From Lachnospiraceae bacterium (GTDB lineage: Bacteria > Bacillota > Clostridia > Lachnospirales > Lachnospiraceae), in NCBI GenBank assembly GCA_900770345.1, contig CAAGKF010000316.1, forward strand, positions 1-34,601: a DNA stretch of 34,601 bases, written 5' to 3'. The position numbers and the translations under genes were made by a program. Within the stretch, counting starts at the first letter, position 1. The number at the start of each line of letters is the position of its first letter. Below the pieces are notes generated by a model. It did not search any database. It was not told where the DNA came from and was given only the letters and a program-made list of their open reading frames with translations. This document shows, in pieces, positions 18,101 to 26,101 of the stretch.

Positions 18101-18660
18101 AGTTCCCGGCACAGGATATCCAGAATCTCTTCCGCTGTGATCCCGTAGGAACGGATATACTCCCGGAAGCTGCCGTAGATCACCTGCAGATCCGCCAGCT
18201 TCTGCGCAAGAAGAGGGTGGTCCGTGCTGCATCTTACCTGTTCCAGATCCTCAGGGACCAGCCCGTACTGATAAAGCTCCGATATCTGTGATTTCAGCTG
18301 GCTGACAAAGCCTGTCTGATCCAGATGCCCGGAATAAAGCCCCAGACTGCCGCGCTTCATCCCGGCCACCTTCCGAATGACCATGGATTTACCCATATCA
18401 TCCAGCACCACCGGTATCTGCACGCCCAGATCCTCAAACACTCTCCAGGCCAGACGTTTGAAGCTGACGATGTCAATATTCAGCACTCCATGTCTGGGAT
18501 GAAGACGTATGATCTCCTTCTGAGTCTGCATGGTATACTGTTCCGGTACTACAAACAGGTACAGAAGCTCCGGATGCTCCATAGACTCCCTGATGGCCCT
18601 TTCATAAAGATACCGTGTTTTTCCGGAGCCGGCTCCGCCTGTCACAAACTGCAATGCCAC
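15112..18660 (-). CDS. addB: AddB helicase-nuclease subunit
   Basis: 1182 residues, GTG start with GGAGG 8 bases upstream. Walker A is GGAGSGKT (8-15). In AddB the helicase part recognises Chi rather than moving DNA. The C-terminal nuclease has GRIDRLDLCEDESHVYVKIIDYKSG. The four cysteines of the iron-sulfur staple are visible: one in FASCAYAHFL (about 810) and three at C1124, C1127 and C1133 in CDYCPYHAVC. AddB pairs with AddA in a heterodimer. The gene is divergent from the plus-strand FMN-binding-like gene, with only 74 bases between, so both promoters must lie there or overlap. Confidence 0.95.
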   Translation of the reverse strand: MALQFVTGGAGSGKTRYLYERAIRESMEHPELLYLFVVPEQYTMQTQKEIIRLHPRHGVLNIDIVSFKRLAWRVFEDLGVQIPVVLDDMGKSMVIRKVAGMKRGSLGLYSGHLDQTGFVSQLKSQISELYQYGLVPEDLEQVRCSTDHPLLAQKLADLQVIYGSFREYIRSYGITAEEILDILCRELPKWEQLKSCVIFLDGFTGFTPVQYRLVEIFMEQARHVFCTVTADPRVNLYKECSIQHLFYMSCHTVCRLTDMAGRNHVEKKEDVVCRRRPAWRFKESPQLDFLEQNLYRYSGQVWQGDLSSVRICRGANPEEEIFFVCRCIQQMVQKEGMRYRDAAVITGDLASYGREVSHQFDESGIPYFLDDKKSILENPLVELIRAALETVKDFSYESMFRYLKTGLVYDWEREQEGNQKTFSGFNGSRDHVELMTDRLENYVRALGIRGFKRWDSRWEKPFRGGERLNLEELNEFRLWILKPLAGLRSAFKAEGSTIASVTAALRGFLEEMHLEDKLKAYEEYFLDRGEPGDENLAREYSQVYERVLELLERLEGLLGDEKADMKNYIQILDAGFEEIRVGVIPATVDQVMVGDITRSRLESVKVLFFVGVNEGTVPQRKAGGSLLTDSDREVFRSMNLELAPTSREDGCIQKFYLYLMLSKPSRCLVLTYAAASGDGRSKRPSSLLGEVKKLFPDIRETEESALSWPVRTVRDGKEQLIGGLRKMREGAEENDFSGSSEEKAFLELYRYFSSREEYREQVRKLAEAAFYSYEERGIGRAAARALYGKTLQGSVTRLEQFASCAYAHFLKYGLELMEREEYELEAVDMGNLFHQSIDRFFVSMKEQGQDWRQLTEENRKRLVKDCVQKVTEEYGNTIMSSSARNAYLAGRVERITDRTVWALAEQVKKGDFEPAAFEVSFSAIDNLNAMRISLSEDEELQLKGRIDRLDLCEDESHVYVKIIDYKSGSTSFDLAALYYGLQLQLVVYMDAALELQERANPEKEVVPAGIFYYHIKDPMADKQEGMTPEEIRQQILRQLRMNGLVNSELDIIRHLDREIEKESDVIPVVLKDGYVQESRSSVAGTRRFEDLRRFVSRKLKTAGQDILKGDTGLAPYKQGTRTACDYCPYHAVCGFDTKTAGFGFRRLKTLKPEEIWQEIENSQKKEVKADGSNMDGGPEKGN

Positions 18661-18734
18661 TCTGTCTTCCTCCCGTCATATTTTTTCACTGCTTTACATA
18701 GGTTATAACAAAACGATCCTTTGAGGTCCCCATT

Positions 18735-19172
18735 ATGAGCTCTAAAACCAAAATCGTGGTGCTTAAAATGAAAGAGATCATCTACACCGCGATCTTTGCC
18801 GGACTGGCCATTTTTCTCATCGCCCTGTGCCTGATCATGTTCCGCTCCCACAAAGAGTCTGACGCTCCCTCCTCCGGTGCCTCAGCCTATGTTCCCGGCA
18901 TCTACAGCGCCGCACTGAACCTGGGAACAGAGCAGGTCAATGTGGAGGTTGCGGTGGACTCTGACCGGATCACTTCCATCTCCCTGATGCCTTTGAGCGA
19001 GGCCGTCACCACCATGTATCCGCTGATGCAGCCCTCCCTGGAGGATCTGGCAGCCCAGATCATCGACACCCAGTCCACAGAAAACATTACATACCCCAGC
19101 ACATCACGCTATACCTCCGCTGCCCTGTTAAATGCCATCAACCGCGCCCTTGACAAGGCCCGTACAGATTAA
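18735..19172 (+). CDS. Membrane-anchored protein with FMN-binding-like domain
   Basis: 145 residues: a short basic N-terminus, one membrane helix (about 14-36), then an extracellular domain with YVPGIYSAALNLGTEQVNVEVAVDSDRITSISL and a final STSRYTSAALLNAINRAL. The pattern G-x-Y-x-A, V-x-V-x-V-D, I-x-x-I and a C-terminal T-S-x-A-h-h-x-A-h helix is that of the FMN_bind domain found in RnfG, NqrC and small exported proteins. In those, SGAT(S/T) carries the covalent FMN. Here SGAT reads SRYT, so flavinylation is doubtful, although the threonine remains. A GAGG sits 8 bases before the ATG. It is one of only three plus-strand genes. Its function is unknown. Confidence 0.7.
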   Translation: MSSKTKIVVLKMKEIIYTAIFAGLAIFLIALCLIMFRSHKESDAPSSGASAYVPGIYSAALNLGTEQVNVEVAVDSDRITSISLMPLSEAVTTMYPLMQPSLEDLAAQIIDTQSTENITYPSTSRYTSAALLNAINRALDKARTD

Positions 19173-19221
19173 GCGGAAAAACATCCGGAACCCGTCCCGC
19201 CGGACCCATCCGTCAAAAAAG

Positions 19222-19254
19222 AGCTGCTGCCCCTGCTTTAAAGGGACGGCAGCT
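19222..19254. terminator. Bidirectional intrinsic terminator
   Basis: The arms AGCTGCTGCCCCT and AAGGGACGGCAGCT form a stem of about 12 pairs. The plus strand runs into TTTTCTTTT and the minus strand into CTTTTTTG. It serves both converging genes, the FMN-binding-like gene on the plus strand and nrdD on the minus strand. Confidence 0.9.
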
Positions 19255-19272
19255 TTTCTTTTGGAATTATCG

Positions 19273-21711
19273 TCACAGTTCAGACCTTTCCTCCACAAAT
19301 CTTCGGATGTTGGAGGTATTGGCAAACTTCTGCACCATTCCGTCCCGGACGATCACCAGGGTAGGCGCCTGCATAATGCCGAACTTCTCCGCCAGCTCCG
19401 GATGCTCTTCACCGTCCACGATCTGATAGTCCACACCCTTTAAAAATTCCTTTGCTCTTCGGCAGTTGGGGCATGTCTTGGTAGTAAAGAGGTACATCTG
19501 GGCAGCGCTTCCCGCTCTGGATATCTCCTGTCTGCCTCCGGAGCTTCTCTCTGCGCAGTTTCTCTCACCGGAAATTTTCTCCTCGGAAACGCTGCACCGG
19601 CTTCCCGCCGCCATACGGCTGACACCGTGCTTTAAGGCGGAGCGCTTCATATCATAGGCAGTACGGTTTTTATACTCCTGCGTCTTTCCTTCATTCCAGT
19701 TCTGTACCGGACGGTAATAGCCGGTGATACGGCTATATACCTCTGCCTTTTCACCGCAGATGGGACATGTAAAGTGCTCGCCGATCAGATAACCGTGGCT
19801 TCTGCAGATGGAATATGTGGGTGACAGTGTGTAATAAGGCAGCTTGTAATTTTCCGCAATGGTGCGCACCAGGCCGGCCGCGGCCTTCCAGTCAGGCAGC
19901 TTCTCTCCCAGGAACGCGTGGAACACCGTCCCGGATGTATAGAGAGTCTGCAGCTCGTCCTGGATATCCAGGGCATCAAAGATATCCGCCGTATAATCCA
20001 CCGGCAGATGGGAGCTGTTGGTATAATAAGGAGTATCTCCCTCATTTCCCGCGGTGATAATGTCGGGGTAGCGCTCCTTATCGTGCTTTGCCAGACGATA
20101 GGTCGTGGATTCGGCAGGAGTCGCTTCCAGATTGTAGAGGTCGCCGTACATTTCCTGATAGTCGGAAAGACGCTCCCTCATATGGTTCAGCACGTTCTTT
20201 GTAAACTGCTGGCATTCCCTGCTTGTCATATCCTTACGGATCCATTTCGCGTTCAGGCCGGCTTCGTTCATGCCGATCAGTCCGATGGTAGAAAAATGAT
20301 TCTCAAAGGTGCCCAGATATCGCTTCGTATAAGGATACAGGCCCTGATCCAGAAGCTTGGTAATGACCTCTCTCTTCGTCCTTAAGGAGCGGGCGCTGAT
20401 ATCCATCATGTGATCCAGTCTCCGGTAAAAGTCGGCCTCGTCCTTTGCCAGATAGGCGATGCGCGGCATATTGATGGTGACAACACCGACGGAACCTGTG
20501 CTCTCTCCGGAGCCGAAGAAGCCGCCGGTCTTTCTGCGCAGCTCCCGCAGATCCAGGCGGAGACGGCAGCACATGCTGCGGACGTCGCTGGGCTTCATAT
20601 CGCTGTTGATATAGTTGGAGAAATAAGGCGTTCCGTATTTGGCTGTCATCTCAAACAGAAGCCTGTTATTTTCCGTATCGGACCAGTCAAAATCAGAGGT
20701 AATGGAATAGGTGGGAATGGGATACTGGAACCCTCTTCCGTTGGCGTCGCCCTCGATCATTGTCTCGATGAAGGCCTTGTTGATCATATCCATTTCCTTC
20801 CTGCAGTCCTTGTATTTAAAATCCACTTCCCTGCCGCCCACGATAGCGTTCAGCTCCGCCATATCATCCGGCACTGTCCAGTCCAGCGTAATATTGGAGA
20901 AAGGCGCCTGGGTTCCCCAGCGGCTGGGAGTATTTACGCCGTAAATGAAGGCTTCGATGCATTTCTTCACCTCCGGGTAAGTAAGGTTATCTATTTTCAC
21001 AAAAGGAGCCAGGTAGGTATCAAAGGAGGAAAACGCCTGGGCGCCGGCCCATTCATTCTGCATGATCCCCAGAAAGTTCACCATCTGATTGCACAGCACG
21101 GATAAATGTCTGGCCGGAGAAGAAGTGATCTTTCCCGGAATGCCGCCCAGTCCCTCCAGCAAAAGCTGCTTTAAGGACCAGCCGGCGCAGTAGCCGGTCA
21201 GCATGGACAGATCGTGGATATGGATATCCGCATTCCGGTGGGCGCCCGCAATTTCCTGGTCATAGATCTCGCTGAGCCAGTAGTTGGCCGTAACGGCGCC
21301 GGAGTTGCTCAGGATCAGACCGCCTACGGAATAGGTAACCGTAGAATTTTCCTTTACACGCCAGTCCTCCACCTTCACATAGCTGTTTACCACATCCCTG
21401 TAATCCAGGATCGTGCTGTTCATATTGCGAATTTTTTCCCGCTGCTTCCGGTAAAGGATGTAGGCCTTGGCCACATCGGTATAACCGGTCTGCTCCAGCA
21501 CATGCTCCACGCTGTCCTGGATCTCTTCCACGGTAATCTTTCCTTCCTTCATCTTTCCCTGGAAATCTGCTGTTACCCGCAAAGACAGCAGCTCCAGGAT
21601 CTCATTATTATAATCCTTGGAGGTCGCTTTAAACGCCTTCTTGATCGCCTCCGTGATCTTGTTCAGACTGAACTCAGCGATCTCCCCATCCCTTTTTACC
21701 ACCTGAATCAT
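19273..21711 (-). CDS. nrdD: Anaerobic ribonucleoside-triphosphate reductase fused to a redoxin domain
   Basis: 812 residues. An ATP-cone starts at the N-terminus (MIQVVKRDGEIAEFSLNKI). The NrdD barrel is next, with a zinc site (FTCPICGE region) and the glycyl-radical loop RITGYYRPVQNW (Gly664). After a Ser/Arg-rich linker (about 688-738) comes a thioredoxin/glutaredoxin-like domain with CPNC (C747, C750) and the cis-proline QAPTLVIV. It reduces ribonucleotides to deoxyribonucleotides without oxygen after NrdG makes the glycyl radical; the redoxin probably re-reduces the active-site disulfide. The start at 21711 is chosen because AGGAG lies 10 bases upstream; the longer frame begins with TTG inside the hflX stop region. 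Last gene of the mscL-nrdG-dut-TPR-hflX-nrdD operon. Confidence 0.93.
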   Translation of the reverse strand: MIQVVKRDGEIAEFSLNKITEAIKKAFKATSKDYNNEILELLSLRVTADFQGKMKEGKITVEEIQDSVEHVLEQTGYTDVAKAYILYRKQREKIRNMNSTILDYRDVVNSYVKVEDWRVKENSTVTYSVGGLILSNSGAVTANYWLSEIYDQEIAGAHRNADIHIHDLSMLTGYCAGWSLKQLLLEGLGGIPGKITSSPARHLSVLCNQMVNFLGIMQNEWAGAQAFSSFDTYLAPFVKIDNLTYPEVKKCIEAFIYGVNTPSRWGTQAPFSNITLDWTVPDDMAELNAIVGGREVDFKYKDCRKEMDMINKAFIETMIEGDANGRGFQYPIPTYSITSDFDWSDTENNRLLFEMTAKYGTPYFSNYINSDMKPSDVRSMCCRLRLDLRELRRKTGGFFGSGESTGSVGVVTINMPRIAYLAKDEADFYRRLDHMMDISARSLRTKREVITKLLDQGLYPYTKRYLGTFENHFSTIGLIGMNEAGLNAKWIRKDMTSRECQQFTKNVLNHMRERLSDYQEMYGDLYNLEATPAESTTYRLAKHDKERYPDIITAGNEGDTPYYTNSSHLPVDYTADIFDALDIQDELQTLYTSGTVFHAFLGEKLPDWKAAAGLVRTIAENYKLPYYTLSPTYSICRSHGYLIGEHFTCPICGEKAEVYSRITGYYRPVQNWNEGKTQEYKNRTAYDMKRSALKHGVSRMAAGSRCSVSEEKISGERNCAERSSGGRQEISRAGSAAQMYLFTTKTCPNCRRAKEFLKGVDYQIVDGEEHPELAEKFGIMQAPTLVIVRDGMVQKFANTSNIRRFVEERSEL

Positions 21712-21766
21712 ATCCTGATAACTCCTTTCAATCGTGACCTCTTTCATAACTGCCAAATTATTGTGT

Positions 21767-23041
21767 TTATTCAAACAGGCCTGCGAACAGCTCTGCCGGC
21801 ACGTAAGCCTTTACGGCAATACCATCCTCACGGTACTCTTCCTCCAGAAGCTGACCGTATTTCCGTATGGTCTGGATCCGCCCTGCCTGGCTGTAGGGAT
21901 ATACTTTTTCCAGATATACTCTCCTGCTGCGGATGATGGTCTTTAACACCTGCTCCAGATCAGAAAGTCCCTCTCCCGTACAGGCGGATATCCGCACCTG
22001 ATAATCCGAAGAAAAATCTCTGGGGATGGACAGCTTCTCTCCTGACTTCTCATTTAATTCCCTCATCCGGTCAATCTTATTGAACACGGTAACTGTTGTT
22101 TTATCAATGATATCCAGATCCCGCAGCGTTTCCTTCACCACATGCATCTGCATATCCATCTGAGGATTGGAGCAGTCCACCACCTGAAGGATAATATCGC
22201 TGTAGCGCGCCTCCTCAAGGGTACTGCGGAAAGCGTCGATCAGATGATGGGGCAGCTTTCTGATAAAGCCTACGGTATCCGTCAGAAGGATCTGCTGACC
22301 GTCAGACATGGTAAAGCTTCTGGTGGTAGGATCCAGAGTCGCAAAAAGCTTGTCCTCCGCCAGGATACCGGCCCCTGTCAGCCGGTTCAGAAGAGTGGAT
22401 TTGCCCGCATTGGTGTAACCCACAATGGCTGCCGTCAAAGCGAAATTCTTTTCTCTCTGCTGCCTGGTCACCTCCCGATGGCGCTTTACATCCTCCAGCT
22501 CTCCCTTCAGCTGTCCAATCCTCTGATGGATCAGACGCCGGTCAGTCTCCAGCTTCTTCTCGCCCGGTCCTCTGGTTCCGATACCGCCGCCCAGACGCGA
22601 CAGGGAGCTGCGCATTCCCACCAGGCGCACGGCCCGGTATTTTAACTGGGCCAGCTCCACCTGGATCTTTCCCTCTCTTGTATTGGCCCGGGATGCAAAG
22701 ATGTCCAGTATGACCATGGTCCGGTCCATAACCTTGGTATCCAGCGCATCCTCCAGATTCCGCAGCTGCGCCGGTGAAAGCTCATCGTCACAGATAACGC
22801 CTGTGGCATCAAGCTCCCACAGAAGTTCACGAAGCTCGTCGATCTTTCCCTTGCCCAGATAAGTGCCGGGATGGACATTCTCCCTGTTCTGGATCACCCT
22901 GCCCACAGTCACGGCGCCTGCAGTAGACGCCAGATCCTCCAGCTCATCCAGGGAAGCTGACGCATCATCCTCTCCGCCGGTGCTCACTGCCGCCAGGATA
23001 ACCCTCTCCTGTAATTCATTTAACTCGATCAGCTCTGCCAA
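21767..23041 (-). CDS. hflX: HflX ribosome-associated GTPase
   Basis: 424 residues. The N-terminal HflX domain has HPGTYLGKGKIDEL (57-70) and the signature GGGIGTRGPGE (151-161). The GTPase domain has G1 GYTNAGKST (208-216), G3 DTVGF (255-259) and NKID. HflX binds 50S or 70S ribosomes and splits stalled ones, especially under heat stress. The start is TTG at 23041 with AGGAGG 6 bases before. It follows the TPR gene by 11 bases and precedes nrdD by about 55 bases. Confidence 0.95.
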   Translation of the reverse strand: MAELIELNELQERVILAAVSTGGEDDASASLDELEDLASTAGAVTVGRVIQNRENVHPGTYLGKGKIDELRELLWELDATGVICDDELSPAQLRNLEDALDTKVMDRTMVILDIFASRANTREGKIQVELAQLKYRAVRLVGMRSSLSRLGGGIGTRGPGEKKLETDRRLIHQRIGQLKGELEDVKRHREVTRQQREKNFALTAAIVGYTNAGKSTLLNRLTGAGILAEDKLFATLDPTTRSFTMSDGQQILLTDTVGFIRKLPHHLIDAFRSTLEEARYSDIILQVVDCSNPQMDMQMHVVKETLRDLDIIDKTTVTVFNKIDRMRELNEKSGEKLSIPRDFSSDYQVRISACTGEGLSDLEQVLKTIIRSRRVYLEKVYPYSQAGRIQTIRKYGQLLEEEYREDGIAVKAYVPAELFAGLFE

Positions 23042-23052
23042 TGCTTACCTCC

Positions 23053-24051
23053 TTACCTGCTCCTCAGAAAAGCGATCTCGTGCTCCGCCCTGTCATCGGG
23101 GCCAAAGGCCTCTTCCCAGTCCTCAAACAGCTCCAGCGCCTTCTGATACTGCTGCAAGTATTCGCAGGCGACGGCTCTGTTATACGCCAGTTCCTTAAGA
23201 AGAACCAGACCGGCCCCGTCCTCCTCCGGAATAACCGACGCCGCCTGTGCCGGATCGGCGCCTGTGCCGGCGCTGTAGCGCAGGACTAACGTTTCGTACC
23301 CCTTGTCAAACGAATCAAAAGCACCATCATAGTCCTCTTCAGCCATCTGGCATAAGCCCATTTGATTATAGATTTCCTCATTCTCTGTTCCGCCCTCCAG
23401 CGCCGATTGATAAAGAGCCATCGCCTGCTCGTATTCCCCCGCTTTCATGCAGGCATTTCCCACAGCCTTCAAAGCCTGCTCACGACCGTCAGCCCATGCT
23501 CCCGCCTTGTCCTGTGACTGCGCCTCCTGAAAGACAGAAAGCGCCTTCGCCATATTACCTGCCTTTGCATAACAGATACTCTTTAAATACTGACAGGAAA
23601 GAGCAGATTCCTTATCCATCTCCGACAGCAGATCATAGGTGTGAACGGCCGCCTCATAATCACCAAGCCGCAGTTCTGCCTCCGCCCGGTACTTCAGCAC
23701 ATCACTGTTAAAAACCGCGGAGCGTTTCCCGGATTTCTCCAGAGCCTGATCGAAGGCTTCAATAGCCTGGGCGTACTCTCCGGATTCCAGCTTTTCGATC
23801 CCGTCCCGGCGAAGCTGTCTCTTTTTGGAGGAAGTGACATAGCCGATCAGCCGAAAGGTGCCTGCCGCGATGGCAGCCACCAGGAAAATGCACAGAAGCC
23901 AGGCTGCCGCTGCCTTTAGAAGCCTTTTTCTTCTGCGGTTCTGCCGGGCTCTTCTGCCGTAGGAGCCGGAGGTCCTGCCGCCTGCTCCTACGGGCCGCGA
24001 ACCGCTCCCGCTTCTTCTCTTCCCTGCCGATGTTTTTCTATATCCTTCCAT
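23053..24051 (-). CDS. Membrane-anchored TPR protein
   Basis: 332 residues. A strongly basic, glycine/serine-rich N-terminus (1-43) precedes one membrane helix (about 46-71), so the bulk is probably outside. Several tetratricopeptide repeats follow (for example GIEKLESGEYAQAIEAFDQAL, NACMKAGEYEQAMALYQSAL, GLCQMAEEDYDGAFDSFDKG), with the last near AYNRAVACEYLQQYQKALELF. TPRs bind partner proteins; none is named by the sequence. It lies between dut and hflX, 21 and 11 bases away, so it is co-transcribed. A role in the envelope rather than nucleotide metabolism is likely. Confidence 0.8.
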   Translation of the reverse strand: MEGYRKTSAGKRRSGSGSRPVGAGGRTSGSYGRRARQNRRRKRLLKAAAAWLLCIFLVAAIAAGTFRLIGYVTSSKKRQLRRDGIEKLESGEYAQAIEAFDQALEKSGKRSAVFNSDVLKYRAEAELRLGDYEAAVHTYDLLSEMDKESALSCQYLKSICYAKAGNMAKALSVFQEAQSQDKAGAWADGREQALKAVGNACMKAGEYEQAMALYQSALEGGTENEEIYNQMGLCQMAEEDYDGAFDSFDKGYETLVLRYSAGTGADPAQAASVIPEEDGAGLVLLKELAYNRAVACEYLQQYQKALELFEDWEEAFGPDDRAEHEIAFLRSR

Positions 24052-24072
24052 CTCTGCACCTTTCCGCCCTAA

Positions 24073-24594
24073 TCATCTATTCTTTCCATCCGTACTGCCG
24101 AAACCGCCGTTGCGTTCTCCTGTGCAGCCGTCATCCACAGTAATCCCGTAGGGCAGAAAAATCCCCTGGGCAAAGCCCGCGCCTTCAGCCAGCTCCACCG
24201 TCTTTCCTTCCCTGGAATCATTGGTCACCTTGATAAAAATATGGCCCTCATTGTCCGAATAGAAATAGTCACTGTCAATAATTCCCACCGTATTGTTTAA
24301 CTGCAGACGGAACTTGAAGCCCAGACTGCTGCGGGGAAAAATCTGAAGAACCCAGCCGGCGTCCATCTCCGCCCGGATTCCTGTAGGAAGCTTGACCGAC
24401 TCACCGGCCTTCAGAATAACCGGAACCGGCGTAAAGAAATCATATCCCGCGGAGCCGGACGTTGCGCGCATAGGAAGGCGGATCCCGTCATAGATCTCCT
24501 TAACCCGCTCCTTCTCCGTTTCTCCGAATGTATCTTTCCAGTCTCCCAGAAACTGTTCAAAGCTTACCTTGTAAAATTTCGCAATCCTGTTCAT
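24073..24594 (-). CDS. dut: dUTP diphosphatase
   Basis: 173 residues of the trimeric dUTPase family. It hydrolyses dUTP to dUMP and pyrophosphate, keeping uracil out of DNA and supplying dTMP synthesis. All five motifs are visible: ATSGSAGYDF (44-53), PRSSLG (87-92), NTVGIIDSDY (101-110), GAGFAQGIFLPYG (138-150) and RNGGFGSTDG (161-170). There is an N-terminal extension of about 35 residues (MNRIAKFYKVSFEQF) not found in the shortest dUTPases but common in clostridial and phage-type enzymes. The ribosome binding site is weak. It sits between nrdG and the TPR gene. Confidence 0.93.
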   Translation of the reverse strand: MNRIAKFYKVSFEQFLGDWKDTFGETEKERVKEIYDGIRLPMRATSGSAGYDFFTPVPVILKAGESVKLPTGIRAEMDAGWVLQIFPRSSLGFKFRLQLNNTVGIIDSDYFYSDNEGHIFIKVTNDSREGKTVELAEGAGFAQGIFLPYGITVDDGCTGERNGGFGSTDGKNR

Positions 24595-24634
24595 ATTCCG
24601 TCAAACCATCCTATATTTTTCCGTTTACTCAATG

Positions 24635-25129
24635 CTAATGCTCCTCGTACAGAACTGCCTGTCCCGTAAGAAGCGAGCGCTGCACATCGATCACCCGCTG
24701 GTTGGAACTTCCCTTCCAGTGAAGATTATTGTCCTTCAAACCTGCGATGAATTCACCGTCTACCACCACGTCCACCCCACGAATAAAGGGCAGATCGCAG
24801 ATCTGCTCCCATTCATAGCCGGTATAAAGCCATATGGTCTTTCCGGGGAAACGGTCCCTGATCTCACCGATCAGCCTCCCGATATCCTCCCTGTTGCGGG
24901 GATGAAGGGGATCACCTCCGCTTAAGGTGACCCCCGAAATATAATCCTTTCCAAGTTCCTCAAACAGCTCCTCCTTCGCCGCCTGATCAAAGGGCAGCCC
25001 GCCCCGTATGTCCCAGGTAACGGGATTGTGGCATTCCGGGCAGTTGTGATTGCAGCCGGCTACCCAAAGCACGGTCCGAAGGCCCTCTCCGTTGAGCATA
25101 TCATCCTTGGTTATATTATGATAGCGCAT
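24635..25129 (-). CDS. nrdG: NrdG, anaerobic ribonucleotide reductase activating enzyme
   Basis: 164-residue radical-SAM activase with the CX3CX2C cluster motif CNHNCPEC (C26, C30, C33), preceded by GEGLRTVLWVAG and followed by the SGGDPL motif. It cleaves S-adenosylmethionine and makes the glycyl radical in NrdD. It is the only nrdG in the window, while two nrdD genes are present, so it may serve both. It is 24 bases after mscL and 40 bases before dut. Confidence 0.95.
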   Translation of the reverse strand: MRYHNITKDDMLNGEGLRTVLWVAGCNHNCPECHNPVTWDIRGGLPFDQAAKEELFEELGKDYISGVTLSGGDPLHPRNREDIGRLIGEIRDRFPGKTIWLYTGYEWEQICDLPFIRGVDVVVDGEFIAGLKDNNLHWKGSSNQRVIDVQRSLLTGQAVLYEEH

Positions 25130-25153
25130 ATCCTGAGCTCTCCCTGCCTCAGC

Positions 25154-25603
25154 CTACTGATCCAGCTGGGAAGTACAGTGAGGGCAGCGGACTGCGTCTA
25201 CCGGAATCTTGGTCTTACAGTAAGGGCATTCCTTCTCCGTCGGAGCAGCCGGCGCTTCCGGTTTCTTTCCTATATTTTCCAGTTTGTTCAGCTGCTTCAC
25301 AACAATGAATACCACCAGCGCCATCAGGACAAAATTGATAACCTGGGTAATAAAGGAACCGTATTTGATCACTGCAGCAGCCCCCGCCTCTTCCAGCGTA
25401 GCGTATTTGTTGCCGTCCAGAGCAATAAACATATTGCTGAAATCAATCTTTCCTGTCAGCAGACTTAAGACCGGCATGAAAATATCATTCACCAGAGAAC
25501 TGACAATGGAAGTGAAAGCGCTTCCTATGATCATGCCGACTGCAAGATCGATCATATTGCCCTTCAGTGCAAATTTCTTGAATTCTTCCAGAAACTTCTT
25601 CAT
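25154..25603 (-). CDS. mscL: Large-conductance mechanosensitive channel MscL with C-terminal zinc ribbon
   Basis: 149 residues. The N-terminal amphipathic helix (KKFLEEFKKFALKGN), TM1 (IDLAVGMIIGSAFTSIVSSLV) and TM2 (about 83-103) are those of MscL, a pentameric pore that releases solutes on sudden osmotic downshift. The cytoplasmic tail ends in a treble CxxC pair, C126/C129 and C140/C143 (CPYC-x10-CPHC), a zinc-ribbon-like module absent from E. coli MscL. The start at 25603 has GGAGG 8 bases before. It is the first gene of the operon; an inverted repeat lies about 60 bases upstream. Confidence 0.94.
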   Translation of the reverse strand: MKKFLEEFKKFALKGNMIDLAVGMIIGSAFTSIVSSLVNDIFMPVLSLLTGKIDFSNMFIALDGNKYATLEEAGAAAVIKYGSFITQVINFVLMALVVFIVVKQLNKLENIGKKPEAPAAPTEKECPYCKTKIPVDAVRCPHCTSQLDQ

Positions 25604-25663
25604 ACAAAATACCTCCGTTTTCACTATGTATTTTTTCGCCGCTCATATTTGAGATATGGCTAT

Positions 25664-25684
25664 ATCAGTCTATCATAAACTGAT
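25664..25684. promoter_or_regulatory. Near-perfect palindrome in the mscL/XRE divergent region
   Basis: ATCAGTCTATCATAAACTGAT: 10-base arms with one mismatch around a single central base. On the minus strand it contains TATGAT, a good -10 for mscL, so a protein bound here would control the mscL-nrdD operon. The -35 is not clear. Confidence 0.4.
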
Positions 25685-25795
25685 GGATTTTTCCACTTTA
25701 TTTTTCCAGGCTTCATTATTAGAAGTTTATCTGTGGATTTATTCATTACAATCGATATATAACGGTTAAGACAGAGGATCGTCCCCAACCAATGC

Positions 25796-25810
25796 TTTCT
25801 GTTTCAGAAA
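25796..25810. promoter_or_regulatory. Short palindrome TTTCTG-TTT-CAGAAA before the first XRE gene
   Basis: Perfect 6-base arms about 28 bases before the ATG of the first XRE regulator, a position suited to autoregulation. Short, so it may be chance. Confidence 0.3.
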
Positions 25811-25837
25811 TACGTAAGATAAAGCTGAGGGAAACAC

Positions 25838-26101
25838 ATGAAGCTTTCAGTCAACAGCCAACAAAAGAATATCATCGGCAGTCAGATACGGTGTCTGCGT
25901 CTGTCCAGAAATCTGACCCAGGGCCAGGTCGCGGCCAGGCTCCAGCTTCAGGGCTATAATTTCACTGAGCTTATCATTCTCCGGATCGAGAAGGGCCAGC
26001 GTCTGGTAACGGATATTGAACTGAAGATCCTGTGCCAGTTTTTTGAAGTGACGCCGGATACGCTGCTGGGCTTTGAAAAGCCGGAACATCCGCAGCCGTA
26101 A
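25838..26101 (+). CDS. Small XRE-family transcriptional regulator
   Basis: 87 residues, essentially one helix-turn-helix domain (IGSQIRCLRLSRNLTQGQVAARLQLQG, then IEKGQRLVTDIELKILCQFFEVTPDTLLGF). GAGGG lies 6 bases before the start. It is divergent from mscL across 234 bases that hold two palindromes, so it may regulate itself or the mscL operon; this is inference. No signal or effector domain is present. Confidence 0.85.
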   Translation: MKLSVNSQQKNIIGSQIRCLRLSRNLTQGQVAARLQLQGYNFTELIILRIEKGQRLVTDIELKILCQFFEVTPDTLLGFEKPEHPQP

